Shown piece by piece: positions 1 to 11,600 of a stretch of DNA of 64,000 nt. The DNA is from Aphrophora alni (lineage: Eukaryota; Arthropoda; Insecta; Hemiptera; Aphrophoridae): assembly GCA_963513935.1 (NCBI GenBank), contig OY740769.1, forward strand, positions 108,789,762-108,853,761. Direction: 5' to 3'. The notes under the pieces are model-generated. The model ran no database searches. It saw only the letters and a program-made list of their open reading frames with translations, and was not told where the DNA came from. Position numbers and translations under genes: made by a program. Positions within the stretch are counted from its first letter, which is position 1; the number at the start of each line of letters is the position of its first letter.

Positions 1-970
1 TCCCACGGACACTGTCCAAATCATTTTGTTTGACAACAAGCATCGTCTATTTTCACAAATAATATCTCACTTCAATATTTATTCTATCTTAAAACTAAAC
101 ATTATTTACTTTAAATTTATATTTTGAAAATCAATTTTAATTTTTCTTTCCCTTGTTTTAATATTATTTACAGACGTCAATTTGACTTACGTCGTCTTTC
201 TTTCAAACCAATCATAAAAATCCCTGTTCTCGTTATTCAGCGAATGTTTTAATATCAAAGCTAAATATAAAAATTGAGTATTACAGCTTACAACTAGTGA
301 GAAGGGCTCGTTTTCATTGCAACTAGCAAGTTTTGGAAATGACTTCATGAAAGCCGCCATCTTAGATGGTAGCAAGTAAGTAGTTTTGTAACAGTATCTG
401 AGTTTGCAACAAGACAGTTTTGGAAATGGAATGAAATGCAACTACGCCCGGTTTGAATTTGTAGTCGATTTTCAGTCCTTTTTTTTAGATAGGATTTAGA
501 AACCTTTGCTACTGTAAAACTATTATAAAATGTGTATTTCAGTTGTGCCAACAACATGCAATTAAAAACTCAACTTTTCAAATTTTGTCAATTAGGCACT
601 TTTGGAAATGGATGACTCATATTAGAAAACTTTTGTATATCTTGAAAAAATATTTTATATGCTTATATACACTTTTCTGTGAAGTTTCCACTTTTTTGCA
701 CATTTTTTTATTCCTAACATACCTACTACAAAAACATCACATATAATTTTTCTTTTCCTTCATTTTACAGATAAATTATATACACCTTTCTGATAAAAAT
801 GATATAAAATAAGTGATTTTTGGATAATGTTACTATTTTTTATGAATTTTTATAAAAGTATTGAAAAATTATCGATAGTGGAAAACTTAACATTGTCACT
901 TCCAGGGTAAAGGAAGGAATTAGTTTTCAAAAACAATCATTGGATAATAAATAGTTCGGACCTCGCTGAT
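1..970. other. AT-rich sequence without a supported gene
   Basis: I see no exon of the polycystin-like gene and no transposon end here. The string TTTTGGAAATG recurs at about 332, 417 and 600. The short frames at 187-441, 345-557 and 543-746 show no family resemblance. Confidence 0.4.
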
Positions 971-974
971 AAAA

Positions 975-2420
975 TAAAATACATTATTTTTGACATAGTC
1001 AACCTCTATACTAGTGTTCCAATTAATTGTTGAAAACATCAACATTGTGTAGGAAAACTTAAAAGAAAACTCCAGCCTCTATACCCAAGCTCTAAATGAG
1101 CTTAATTAATTTATAAAAAGTGTTCTTGACCAAAACTATTTGAGTTCAATAATAAATATTTCTTGCAGAAGAATGGCCTACCAAGAGATCCCTGCGCTCA
1201 AGTATACTTTTGGAAGTATTATTGAACCATGTAGAAAACAAATATCTCAGGACTAATCTTAACCTACACAAAAAGAGAATTATATTCTATTATAGATACG
1301 CAGATGACACCATCGTATTATATAATGGTAACAACAGGCAATTACAACTCATGAACAAATACCTCAACCACATGCACCCTAACTAAAGTTCACCCTAGAA
1401 ATAGAACTTAACAACAGACTAAACTTCCTCGATTTAACTATTATAAAACATAACAATTAACTCAATTTCAATACCACAATACCACAATTCAATTTATCAC
1501 AAACCAACAACTACGGACCAAACAATTTCATGACATATCCCACCATTCATATTCCCCAAAACAGAAACAGAAGCCTACAATAGCTTTGTTCACCGCCTCC
1601 TTTCAATTCTGAGTCAATCCGACTACAACCATAAACTGAGTGTTATCAAACATATAGCCCTGTCCAATGGATCTGACACCTATATGATTGAGAGTCACAT
1701 ATTGAACCATACTAAAAATAGAAACAGCTAAAAAAACCTAAGAAAAAACAGTCTTATGTATCTGATAAATATGGCACCCTGTTGAACAACATCCTAAGCA
1801 ACGAGATGTCAAAAAACGATGTCATACCACGTTTAAAACATCCTACAAACTTGAATCTTTATTGAGTAGACCCATTAATAGTAAAAAACTAGACTCAATG
1901 CAAAAAAAACAGGAATCTACAAACTATCCCGTAATGATTGCTCGAGTTACTATATAGGGCAAACTGGACGTCCTTTTATTAAGAGATTTAAGGAACATTT
2001 ACCAAAAAGAAATCAGGCAACAACACAATGTGGTAATGACATCATTTTTTGACATCTCATTGTTTAGGGTGTTGTTCAACAAGGTGCCATATTTAACAGA
2101 TACATAAGACTGTTTTTCTTAGGTTCTTTAGTTTTTCTATTCTTAGAGTGCTTCAATACAAGATTGTCAAACATGGAGGTGTCATATTCATTGGACAGGG
2201 CTATATCTTTGATAATACTCACGTTTTTAAGGTTCTTAAAGGTTTTTTAATGCATTTTAAAGTTTTTAGTGTGATTTTGTGTTGTTTTTGTATTATTGTT
2301 TTGTTAGACGAAGCTTGACGATATGATATTTCTGTGATCTGAAGATGGGTACATAGGCTATCCAAAACCGCGGGGTAATCACCCAGTGATTTACTGGATT
2401 AGAATAAAGACATAATCAGG
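975..2420 (+). pseudogene. Penelope-like element remnant (RT and GIY-YIG)
   Basis: Broken frames on the plus strand spell Penelope-type RT motifs: IIFDIVNLYTSVPIN near 985-1030, YFLQKNGLPRD near 1155, YRYADDTIVLYNG near 1292-1330 and NNRLNFLDLTI near 1410. Farther down GIYKLSRNDCSSYYIGQTGR (about 1913-1972) continues into PFIKRFKEHL, the GIY-YIG endonuclease fused to RT in Penelope-like elements. Many stops and shifts make it a fossil. The 3' end carries CTGAAGATGG (2339-2348), as in the terminal repeats of this class, and the interval 2035-2260 is an inverted copy of about 1610-1830. Confidence 0.85.
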
Positions 2421-2666
2421 TATTGTACCTAGTTCTTTAATTGTTAAAATTCTCTATCAGTGGGCTACCATGTTGAAATATATGTTATTGTTGAACATTT
2501 TAGATAATGTGGGGACAATTTTGGTTTTTTTATTACACTAGCAGGCAATTATTGATATATCTTAGGAAATACTGTATCAATAACAATCAAATAAAGACTA
2601 AAACCTGACCATAACTTTGATCTTGTTCTTAATATATGCAGACCACAAGCTGCGCAAAATAAAGTA

Positions 2667-3320
2667 CAGAAGGGCCCCGATTATCCAAGCTAATGTGGAC
2701 CAGAGGACACTCGGATAACCAGAAACTCGGATAACATGGGCAGACAGACCGGCGAATAAGAGCGTCCACCACCGCCATTGAAAACAATGGTAGTGTATGT
2801 ATTTTCGGCCGCCAGTCTATGTTACGGGCGTTACAAAGACGTTTTGGGGTTGTTACAATAATAAATAAAGACGTAAAATTGAATTAAAATATTGAGTTCA
2901 CTCTATTATGAAACCAACAGTACTGCACTGTACTAAATATTACGTTCATAATATAAAAAATACAGAAATATGCTGTACTGAACAGCAAATAAAAATACAG
3001 TTTTTGTAAATCAAAATTCTAGCCTACAAATCTAAAACAAGGTCAATCGTGAATATGAAATACACTTAAAAAGAGCTACAGTATTGAAAACTGTTTTGTA
3101 CTGGTACTTTACCAATGAAAATTGAATTTTAAAACTAAGCCTACTTTTTGAAAAAGTTCATCAGAGTTTTCTGCTTTACTGAACTGGCCCGCTTCTTTGT
3201 AGCACAGTAAAATAGCGAGTAAAATGACCGAGCGGTCACCCCACTCCACTCGCTCGCTAAGGTACTGTACAGTGTACAAACACTCGGTTAGTCGGGGCTC
3301 GGATAATCAGGGCCCTACTG
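2667..3320 (+). mobile_element. pogo/Tigger-like nonautonomous DNA transposon
   Basis: This 654-bp element has 24-bp terminal inverted repeats, left CAGAAGGGCCCCGATTATCC, right (reversed) CAGTAGGGCCCTGATTATCC, flanked by TA (2665-2666 and 3321-3322). Subterminal repeats of CGGATAAC occur at 2710-2740. These are the features of the pogo/Tigger group of Tc1-mariner. The 65-codon frame inside it shows no transposase motif. Strand is arbitrary. Confidence 0.88.
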
Positions 3321-3621
3321 TATCTCATTTTCCGTTGTTGTTATTAACGTATATGCAGACTACAAACTACAATAAAACTAAGTATTATATGATAATTGAT
3401 TTAAATAGGACGGAAATATAGAGAATTTATTTTTAAAATGGTTAAAATTTTAAAATATTGTGACCAATATTTATTTAGTATTAAACATATGAATAGTTAA
3501 ACCGAGCTTAGATGCTAAATTGGTCTAAAATTGAAAACTTTCCTGTTACTATAACTATAATTATAATTACTAATTTTTATCTCATTCTGTGATAATATAA
3601 TTAACAATTTGACTCTCAATT

Positions 3622-4941
3622 TGTAACAATTTAAAAAAGAAGGTGAAGTTTCTTTTAATGTTATTTATTTGTTAATTTGCTCGACTTTAGGGCGCCAGGT
3701 TTGCTTTAGCATACCAATTTTGAAAAAAGAATGAATTTAATTATTTGAAAGAAAGAAAAAATCTCTGGGGTCGCAAGTTCTTTTTACAGTGTACTTACAG
3801 TGGATTTTGGTTTTAAATGAGAACACTTTGGCTGAAATGTTACAAAGAAAACATTTATTAAAGACAAGTAAGTTTTTATACATTAGCATTTGTTATAGAG
3901 ACATATATCATGAAAACAACTATAGCTATCATCTTAGTTAAATTACTTTTTATCTTCTCAGAGGGAGAACTGATCTTTTATTCTTTGAATTTAAAATTGA
4001 CTCTAAGTTGCAACTAAAATTGATTTTATGAATAAAAACAAATTGAAATTCCTTTAAAAAGGTTAAATAAGTCATCAGACATTTATTTCTTCTTTACATA
4101 AAAAGAAATTGTTATCCTTTATATATCAAATTTATGTAATAAAAGTTAAGATATTAAACATTGTAAATTTCTATACAATAACAAAGTAAATATAATGTGT
4201 TATTTAACACTAGTTACCAGACCATAGTCATTGTACATAATTCAATGATGTTCCTGCAGCGTCCTAAAAATGCCGTCGTTGTGTCCGTGGCGAAGTTGTA
4301 TTTGCACCTCACGAATGTTTATAAAAAGAAAATCTGTTTATACATTAGTCCATTCTACAATTTGTAACTGTTCATTTTCCGACCGCATTACTATGACACA
4401 CGCTAATTGTTTATTGTCTATTCGCGTGAACACGTCTGATCAATTTAACTGTTCAAACAGAGTTTTAACACACTCTCACTCTTAATCGACCAACGATTAA
4501 ATTCTTTACATTTTCTATTTTACTACATATCAAATTATTACATCGCACTATGTCCTTTCTTTCCTCAACTCTTCAAAACACATCTTTTCCCTCCAAGCTC
4601 TGGACTTCAACCTTTTTAGAACACAACCTGTCACTCCTAACGCTGGACTAAGACTGCTGTTGCCATGAGGCAAATTCTTACTTCCGAAAGCGTTCTTTCC
4701 GGTTACTGTTCACACATTTTACCGCACTGCCGTAAAATACAAATAATTTACATTTTATAACAAACAAACTAAATTACATTAAAATTAAACATAATAATTC
4801 ATACTGTTGTCTTGAAAATCCATTTTTCTTTTATAAATGACGTTACTAAATTTAAATTATTATTTGAATCTCTTATCTCTTTGGCTTAACCGCGTCTTTT
4901 AAATGAGTCTATTTTAAAATCTGACTTTTCACATTGTCACA
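3622..4941 (-). repeat. 3' LTR of element A
   Basis: This is the second 1320-bp LTR, entered (minus strand) at 4941 from the purine tract and ending TTGTTACA next to the AATT duplication at 3618-3621. It contains the same GGCGCC module and TATA-like region as the 5' LTR. Its last 40 bases differ from the 5' LTR in a 22-bp patch. Confidence 0.93.
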
Positions 4942-4955
4942 AAACCCCACAAGGT
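4942..4955 (-). other. Polypurine tract of element A
   Basis: On the minus strand the sequence CCTTGTGGGGTTT immediately precedes the 3' LTR (TGTGACAATG). The same CCTTGTGGGG block precedes each LTR start in element B (44165-44177 and 48135-48147), which marks it as the plus-strand priming tract. Confidence 0.65.
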
Positions 4956-7900
4956 TTGTATTTCAATACAGGTATTGGAATACAAAGCTTTTATATATAT
5001 ATATTTCAAATCGAAAAAAATATTAATGGATGTTCAAGACATTTCATTTCAGAAGCTAAGGACCTCATGAAAGAAAATAAGTATCCCTAGTATACTTAAT
5101 TTAAGAAAGATTCTCTTTTCTTATAAAAACTAAAAAATCTATTTGCTAAAATCCTATTTCATTATTTTAATTTGTTAGCGTTATATTAACTCATTGAAAA
5201 AAAAATATTATACGAATCAATTAGTGCTAAGTCTTATCTCTATTTATACAATAAAACCCATCATCAGTTTCCTTTCCAACCTTGTTGGCTGAAACTTTCC
5301 ATCAACATTTTTTTGTTGACAGGATCCCGTCACTCAGAGCTTATCTCCCAGACATCTGTCTGTATATTTTCCTGCCATCTAGCATTTCCTTTCCCACACT
5401 TTATTTTTCTGCCAAGACGAAATTTCTACATCTTTTATAAAAATCTACACCCATCTATCACTATCAATCTAAATCATTTTTCAACTAAACGCAATTAAAA
5501 TTTTAAAACTTCTCATTATTAATTAACATTTTTACGAAAATTATTTACTTATTACTCAACATTGCTTCAATTCACCTTAAAACTTTTCAATTATCATCTT
5601 ATATTATTATTTATTTTAGTTTAAATCCAATAATTATTTATTCTTTATCAAATTCTTAATTGCTCTTTGTCTCGCTGGGATAACATATTAACTACTGATT
5701 TTATAATTACAAAAAAACTCTTTTCTTCAACTAAAATTCAAAATATAACATCATTATTACAAAAAAATATAAATTTACTTACAAAACTCATCTATTTATT
5801 TCAAAACTACCTCTCTACAATTGTATTGTCTCTCAGTATCCTATCTTGAAATTATTTCCATCTTATCTTTCATATTTTAATAATCTAAGTTGCATTAATC
5901 ACCAAACAAAATTCTTCATAAATAAAAAAAAACTCCTTATTATTTACCTATATATTATTTCATAAATAATCTCCTTATTTCAACGTAGCTTCCTTCAAAA
6001 ATCATAATAATCGCCGTATTTCGTAGACTTCCTTAAATCTCCTCTTGTTTCATTTAAAATCGTCGCATTTTTCCTTTATTTCATTAAAATCGTCGTATAT
6101 TTCCTTTATTTCATCGTAGTATTCAAAAAACCTCTTAAAAACTAAAAAATTACCATTAATGCAACCTAACTACCTTCTTTATAAAAGTTTCTTAACAGAA
6201 CAACTTCATTTTAAATACCACTTTACTCAACAATTCTGTAAAGTCATCATCTTCATATAAAACTCAAAAATCTCTCATTTAAACTACTTCATATTAAAAT
6301 CTTCTTAATCATCTATTACTTGTATATAAAAACTTCAAAAATTAATAAATTTTACATTGTTTCCCAGCTAACACTGTATTTCATCAAAATCCTTAGACAC
6401 CTTTATCAAATAACTTCTCACAATCATCTATTGTTTTAAATTCAAACATTATTTATTAAAAAATCGTTAATTATTTATTTCATTTATAAATCTCATCAAA
6501 ATCCCTCTTATTATTTTAAATTTATTACTCCTTCCTTTAAAAAACAAAAACTTAACCTCCCTCATTCATTATTTAACATCAAAAAAAACTTAAAAACTTT
6601 ATTATTATCTGTCTTGGCAAAACTCACATAAATTCTCAAACTTTAAACAACTATTCTTCATATTTTCAAACCACAAATCACTTAAAACTAACAGTTTTTC
6701 ATCATTTTATTATTAAATAATTCTTAATATTTATAACATCAAAACATACAACTTATCGTTTTACAATTTAATATCTAATTACCTATTCTAATCAGCTAAT
6801 CAACATTTTTACAATTTTATAAAACTTTTCGTTTCATTTCATAAAAACCCTCCTTTTGTCACGTCCGATTTATTTTTAAATATATAGATCGATCACTTCT
6901 ATATATATATCCTACAATTTATTTACCTTCAACATCTGTCTAAAATTTATTATTACATGAAATTTTTTCATGTAATAATGTCACCATTATTTTTATGCAT
7001 TTTTCTTCCTAACCTCTCCTACCTATCCTTCTGATGGTCTAATATTTTACATGTGTCCTTCTGATCACACTCTGAACTCTAACACGAAACAACATGTTAT
7101 GACCCTAAAATATGTAGTGGTTGAAATGCGATATCCCTACTTGATTCGAAATACCGCCCACTACACACTCTAAACCCACAACACACCTTTCGTGCAGTCC
7201 CGAAATTGCCTCATTTTCACAAATAAAACAATTTCTTTTTACTACATAAACTCCTACCTCCTCCCAAAATGTTCATGTACTCCTTAAATGCATCTACACG
7301 AAGAAAATTTTAAAATTCATAAAAAATTTCATTAAAATCGTTTCATCCGAAGTTGAAATAATGTTTATTTTTACCAAGTTTATTACTAGCATCGTCGATT
7401 TTCTGTTTATGTAATCCTTTCTAGATGTTATTATTCAAATTCAAAAAGAAAATTTTATTTTTTAAAATTTATTCTAAGTCCTTTACTTAGAAATTTTACC
7501 TTCAATACTATTAAAGTTATTTAAGTAATCTACTTTTGTTCTTGTTTACTTTATTTAAAGCCAATTATCCTTTATTTAAGTAAATTTTATTCGAAAACGC
7601 AAGTTAAATTAGAATTATACGTCAAAGGTTTTTTATTTTCCTAGACAGCATTTTGGTAACACCCTATATTTCGTCTCAATGTCATGCATAGGAATTTATA
7701 CCTGACTAAGGAATAAACAATCTCCCCTAGCTGTATGAAGCAATATATCTGTCTACTGATAAGAAGTGAACCTTTTAGCTCCAACTAGATTCTATTTCTC
7801 TCGTCATTATTGAATATTTTATTGAATCCACCTACTTAATATTGAATATTATTTCTTCAACGTTACTCTGAATCCTCGCTTCGAACTAACTATCTTATCT

Positions 7901-8141
7901 ATGTCACGTAAAATCAATATTTATTCCTTTCATAAACATACAGAGTTATTTACTAACAATCTTGCAGCTCCAATGATCCTCTCATCTACATTTTCAAACA
8001 TTCTACAGAACATTTTCAAACATTCTAGTTTGCCTTAAAAGTTTTCTTACATGACACAATTTTAATTTTTTAAAATGTTTTGTTTTCAAATCAAATTATT
8101 CATTTAACGTTAAAATTTATCATTATCAATTCTTTAATTAT
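4956..8141 (-). other. 3' noncoding tail of element A
   Basis: About 3.2 kb lies between the pol stop and the 3' LTR with no open frame above about 60 codons on the sense strand. The sense (minus) strand is strongly depleted in C; for example the plus-strand line 6541-6600 contains no G at all. The tail is homologous over most of its length to 44937-48147 in element B on the plus strand. A GC-richer island at 7080-7290 is particularly well kept. It is either an extinct envelope region or a structured noncoding region. Confidence 0.75.
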
Positions 8142-11100
8142 TTATGAAATATATTTCCTTAATTGAGTGACATTGTATGTCCCTTTAATTATTTCAGAGT
8201 CTATTGTACAAATTACATATGCATTTTCTAATTTAATTTTTAAAACTTTAAACGGACCTTGATACAATAAGAAAAATTTCTTTATCTCTCTTCTTAAATT
8301 TGATGACAGATAGTGATTTTTAACCAAAACTAAATCTCCTACCTCAAATTTTGTTGGTTTTAGTTTTTTATCATGATATTTTTTCCGCTGATTTGCCTTT
8401 AACTTCAAACGTCTTCTCGCTAAAACTATTTTTTCTTCAAAATCTATTATTTTTCCCGGAGGAAATTTGCATAGTTGGTTATAAATGCGCGGACACTCCT
8501 TTTTAAACATAATTTCATACGGACTATCATTGATGGATTCGTGTATGGATTGATTCATACAATTTTCTATAAATTTTACATAAAGCGGCCATTTTGTGTG
8601 TTTATTGTGTACATAAGTCCTAAACATTCGACCTAGTTCTCTCATGCAACGCTCACTGGGATTCGACTGAGGATGATATACTGATGTGTGCCTAACTTGA
8701 ATATTATTATTTATTAATTTTTCTTTCCAAATTCTTGATTGAAACTGACTACCGTGGTCACTTAGAATTATTTTTGGTTTCCCTATTTCCTTTACATATT
8801 CATTGATTATTTTATTTGCTAAAACTGTCCCAATTGCCCTCTTTATAGTGTATAATTTTACAAATTTCGAAAAAACATCCAGTACTACAAATATATATTT
8901 AACCCCACCAAATCCCGTAGGTAGCTCTCCAAATAAATCCACTGCTACTAAATCTAATACATTTTCGGGTAAGATGTTCACCATTAATCCTTCATTTTTT
9001 ATATTTGATACTTTAGTTTTTTGACATAAATCGCATGGCCTAATTTGTAATTTTATTTGTTTTTCTAAATTTGGGAATTCGTATAGTCCTTTTAATATTT
9101 TATAACACTTTCCTGCACCAATATGTCCGTATCTTTCATGACAATCATTAATTACAATTTCTATTAAAGATTTTGTTAAACAAATTTTGTGAATTCCATT
9201 TTTCTTTGACTTTTTAAATAAAACATCATTATAAATAACATAACATTCTCTTAACTTATTAAATTTAACAGATTGGTCTTCTAATAATTTAATAATTCTT
9301 ATACAATATTCATCTTGACTTTGTTCCAAATTTAAACGTTTAAAGGCATTTCTTAAAATTCTATCTTGTTTAGCTAAATTTTTATCAATTTGTGTTTGAA
9401 AAATTTTAATTAAATGTTCATCTCCTGTCTTGATGACTTCATTGTGATCCGTTCGCGAAATAACATCTGCTACAATATTTTCCTTCCCTGGACAATACTC
9501 AATTTCTAAATTATACTCCTGTAAAAACAATATCCATCTCAGAAGTCTACCATGTGTTAATTTACAGTTCTTTAAAAAGGTCAAAGCTTTGTGGTCAGAA
9601 CGTATAGTCGTTTTATTTCCTAATACATAATTTCTAAACTTTTTACATGCGAAGACTATACTCAACAATTCTTTCTCTGTAACCGTGTAATTAACCTCAC
9701 TATTTTGTAAAGTTCTGCTTGCGAACGCAATGACCAGATGTTCATTATTTACGTCCACTTGATACAATACGGCTGCTAAAGCTTTATCTGAAGCATCTGT
9801 GTTTAAATAGAAGGGCTCTTGGAAATTAGGGTGTTGTAAAATTATCGTTTCTAAGAAAACCTGTTTTATTTTTTCAAATGTACTTCTATCTTCCTCTGTC
9901 CAATTCCAGATTTTGTTATTATTCCCTAAAAGATGTGTGAATTTACTAGTTAACTCTGCATAATTTTGTTGAAACTTCCTGTAATAATTACATAAGCCTA
10001 AAAAACTTTGTAATTGTTTGATATTTTTTGGTGTGGGAAAATCTTGTATTATTTTAATTTTTTCTTGGTCTGGCTCTATTCCTATATCCGATATATTGTA
10101 TCCTAAAAACTTTATACCTTTTTTGCAAAAAACAGACTTTTTTATTTTAATAGTTACATTATATGTTTTAAGTCTTTCAAATAACTTTCGCAAATGTCTC
10201 ATATGCTCTTCAAACGATTTTGACGCTATACATACATCATCTACATAAACTGTTGTGAATTCCAAAACTTCAGGCCCTAATACCATACTTAATCCTTTTT
10301 TAAATAATGAAGTACTAACATTTAAACCAAAAGGGAGTCTTTTGAACTGTAAATTTCTACCATTGAACACAAAAGCAACATATTGTCTAGATTGTTCATC
10401 TAATTCTATCTGCCAAAATCCACTAACCAAATCTATGCTAGAAATATATTTAACTCCTTCAAACCTTTGCAATATATCATCTATCTGTTCAGGTGCTTCT
10501 CGATCTGGTATTATTATTTGATTTGCTTGCCTAGCATCTAAACATAGTCTTATGGACGAATCTTTCTTAATTACACATACTAACGGATTCGAAAATGGGC
10601 TATTTGAATCTTCTATTATATCATTGTCAATCATTTTTTGAATCTCCTTAGCTACAGCTTCCTTTTTTGAATGTGGTATGGCATAAGATTTATTTATAAA
10701 TTTACTATCTTCCTTTACATTTAATTTAGCTTTATAATTTAGCATTTTTCCTGGCTGATCCGAAAATACTTCTTTGAAATCATTTAATACAGTTTTTAAT
10801 TCTTGTTTTTCGCTATCTAAATTTAAGTTACATTCTTCTAAAATTTTCTCTACAATTTGTGTCCATTCTACATCTTCATAGTTATTTTCATAATATTTTG
10901 AATCAAAATCTTGAAAAAAGTTGGTAGCTACATCATTAATTTGCAATTCTTCATAGTCAAAATCTGTCTCATCATAACAATTTATTTCTGCTTTAGTCCT
11001 ACACAATTTTAATTTATAACATTCTACTTGCGAAATTTGCTTTCTAAACTTTGTTTGAATTATTCTATCTTCTACATTAAATTTAATCTTTTCTTCATCA

Positions 11101-11600
11101 AAATCAATTTGAGCTTTCTTTTGTTTTAAAAAATCACATCCTATAATCATTTCAATATTTAGACCTCTAACAATTAAAAAATTTACTGCAACTACATCTT
11201 TTCCAATTTCTACATCTATAAAAGCTTGTTTTGTAATCCTCTTGCTGCGCACACCTGTTACTCCTACTATTGTTAAGTTACATACTGGTAATTCCAAAAT
11301 TTTATCATTATTAGCAATTAGTTTCTTATAAATTTCTTCATTCATAACAGTAATTTCCGAACCTGTATCTATTAAACATTTAAATTCTTCTTTATTAATT
11401 TTCACATCAATTTCAATTAACTCTCCTTTTATAGGCTGTATGCTTACATTATTATAATTTTCTTCATTTAACAATTCTTCTCTAATGTCTATATCAATGT
11501 TATTATTTTCTTTTGTTATTATAGATGAAATTGTATTTTTAGAAATTACTATTTTAGGCCTATTTTGATTTTCAGACAACAAAGCTTGGGCCCTATTCAC
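8142..11600 (-). CDS. pol: Pol polyprotein of element A (PR-RT-RNaseH-IN)
   Basis: About 1150 residues, intact. Aspartic protease: DTGSE at 78-82. Reverse transcriptase: SSID with D390, then YVDD at 452-455. RNase H: NTDAS with D602, TEKE with E643, SDH with D669, and D711. Integrase: HHCC zinc finger (H821, H825, C856, C859), catalytic D888, D948 (SDHG) and E983 (HPQSNPSE). The C-terminal tail has a basic GPFKVLKI segment. The first codon in the open frame after gag is GTG, but this is not a real start: the frame is open upstream through the gag end, and expression is better explained by -1 frameshifting. All catalytic residues are present, so the element could be active. The domain order PR-RT-RH-IN is that of Ty3/gypsy. 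Confidence 0.96.
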   Translation of the reverse strand: MNRAQALLSENQNRPKIVISKNTISSIITKENNNIDIDIREELLNEENYNNVSIQPIKGELIEIDVKINKEEFKCLIDTGSEITVMNEEIYKKLIANNDKILELPVCNLTIVGVTGVRSKRITKQAFIDVEIGKDVVAVNFLIVRGLNIEMIIGCDFLKQKKAQIDFDEEKIKFNVEDRIIQTKFRKQISQVECYKLKLCRTKAEINCYDETDFDYEELQINDVATNFFQDFDSKYYENNYEDVEWTQIVEKILEECNLNLDSEKQELKTVLNDFKEVFSDQPGKMLNYKAKLNVKEDSKFINKSYAIPHSKKEAVAKEIQKMIDNDIIEDSNSPFSNPLVCVIKKDSSIRLCLDARQANQIIIPDREAPEQIDDILQRFEGVKYISSIDLVSGFWQIELDEQSRQYVAFVFNGRNLQFKRLPFGLNVSTSLFKKGLSMVLGPEVLEFTTVYVDDVCIASKSFEEHMRHLRKLFERLKTYNVTIKIKKSVFCKKGIKFLGYNISDIGIEPDQEKIKIIQDFPTPKNIKQLQSFLGLCNYYRKFQQNYAELTSKFTHLLGNNNKIWNWTEEDRSTFEKIKQVFLETIILQHPNFQEPFYLNTDASDKALAAVLYQVDVNNEHLVIAFASRTLQNSEVNYTVTEKELLSIVFACKKFRNYVLGNKTTIRSDHKALTFLKNCKLTHGRLLRWILFLQEYNLEIEYCPGKENIVADVISRTDHNEVIKTGDEHLIKIFQTQIDKNLAKQDRILRNAFKRLNLEQSQDEYCIRIIKLLEDQSVKFNKLRECYVIYNDVLFKKSKKNGIHKICLTKSLIEIVINDCHERYGHIGAGKCYKILKGLYEFPNLEKQIKLQIRPCDLCQKTKVSNIKNEGLMVNILPENVLDLVAVDLFGELPTGFGGVKYIFVVLDVFSKFVKLYTIKRAIGTVLANKIINEYVKEIGKPKIILSDHGSQFQSRIWKEKLINNNIQVRHTSVYHPQSNPSERCMRELGRMFRTYVHNKHTKWPLYVKFIENCMNQSIHESINDSPYEIMFKKECPRIYNQLCKFPPGKIIDFEEKIVLARRRLKLKANQRKKYHDKKLKPTKFEVGDLVLVKNHYLSSNLRREIKKFFLLYQGPFKVLKIKLENAYVICTIDSEIIKGTYNVTQLRKYIS

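Noticed and set aside
187..557. Overlapping minus-strand ORFs as further polycystin exons
   Set aside because: Residues do not match the expected membrane-spanning region and no consistent splice phase follows exon 8.
11598..11600. GTG as the start codon of pol
   Set aside because: The frame is open upstream through a slippery heptamer, so frameshift expression explains it better; GTG starts are rare in animals.
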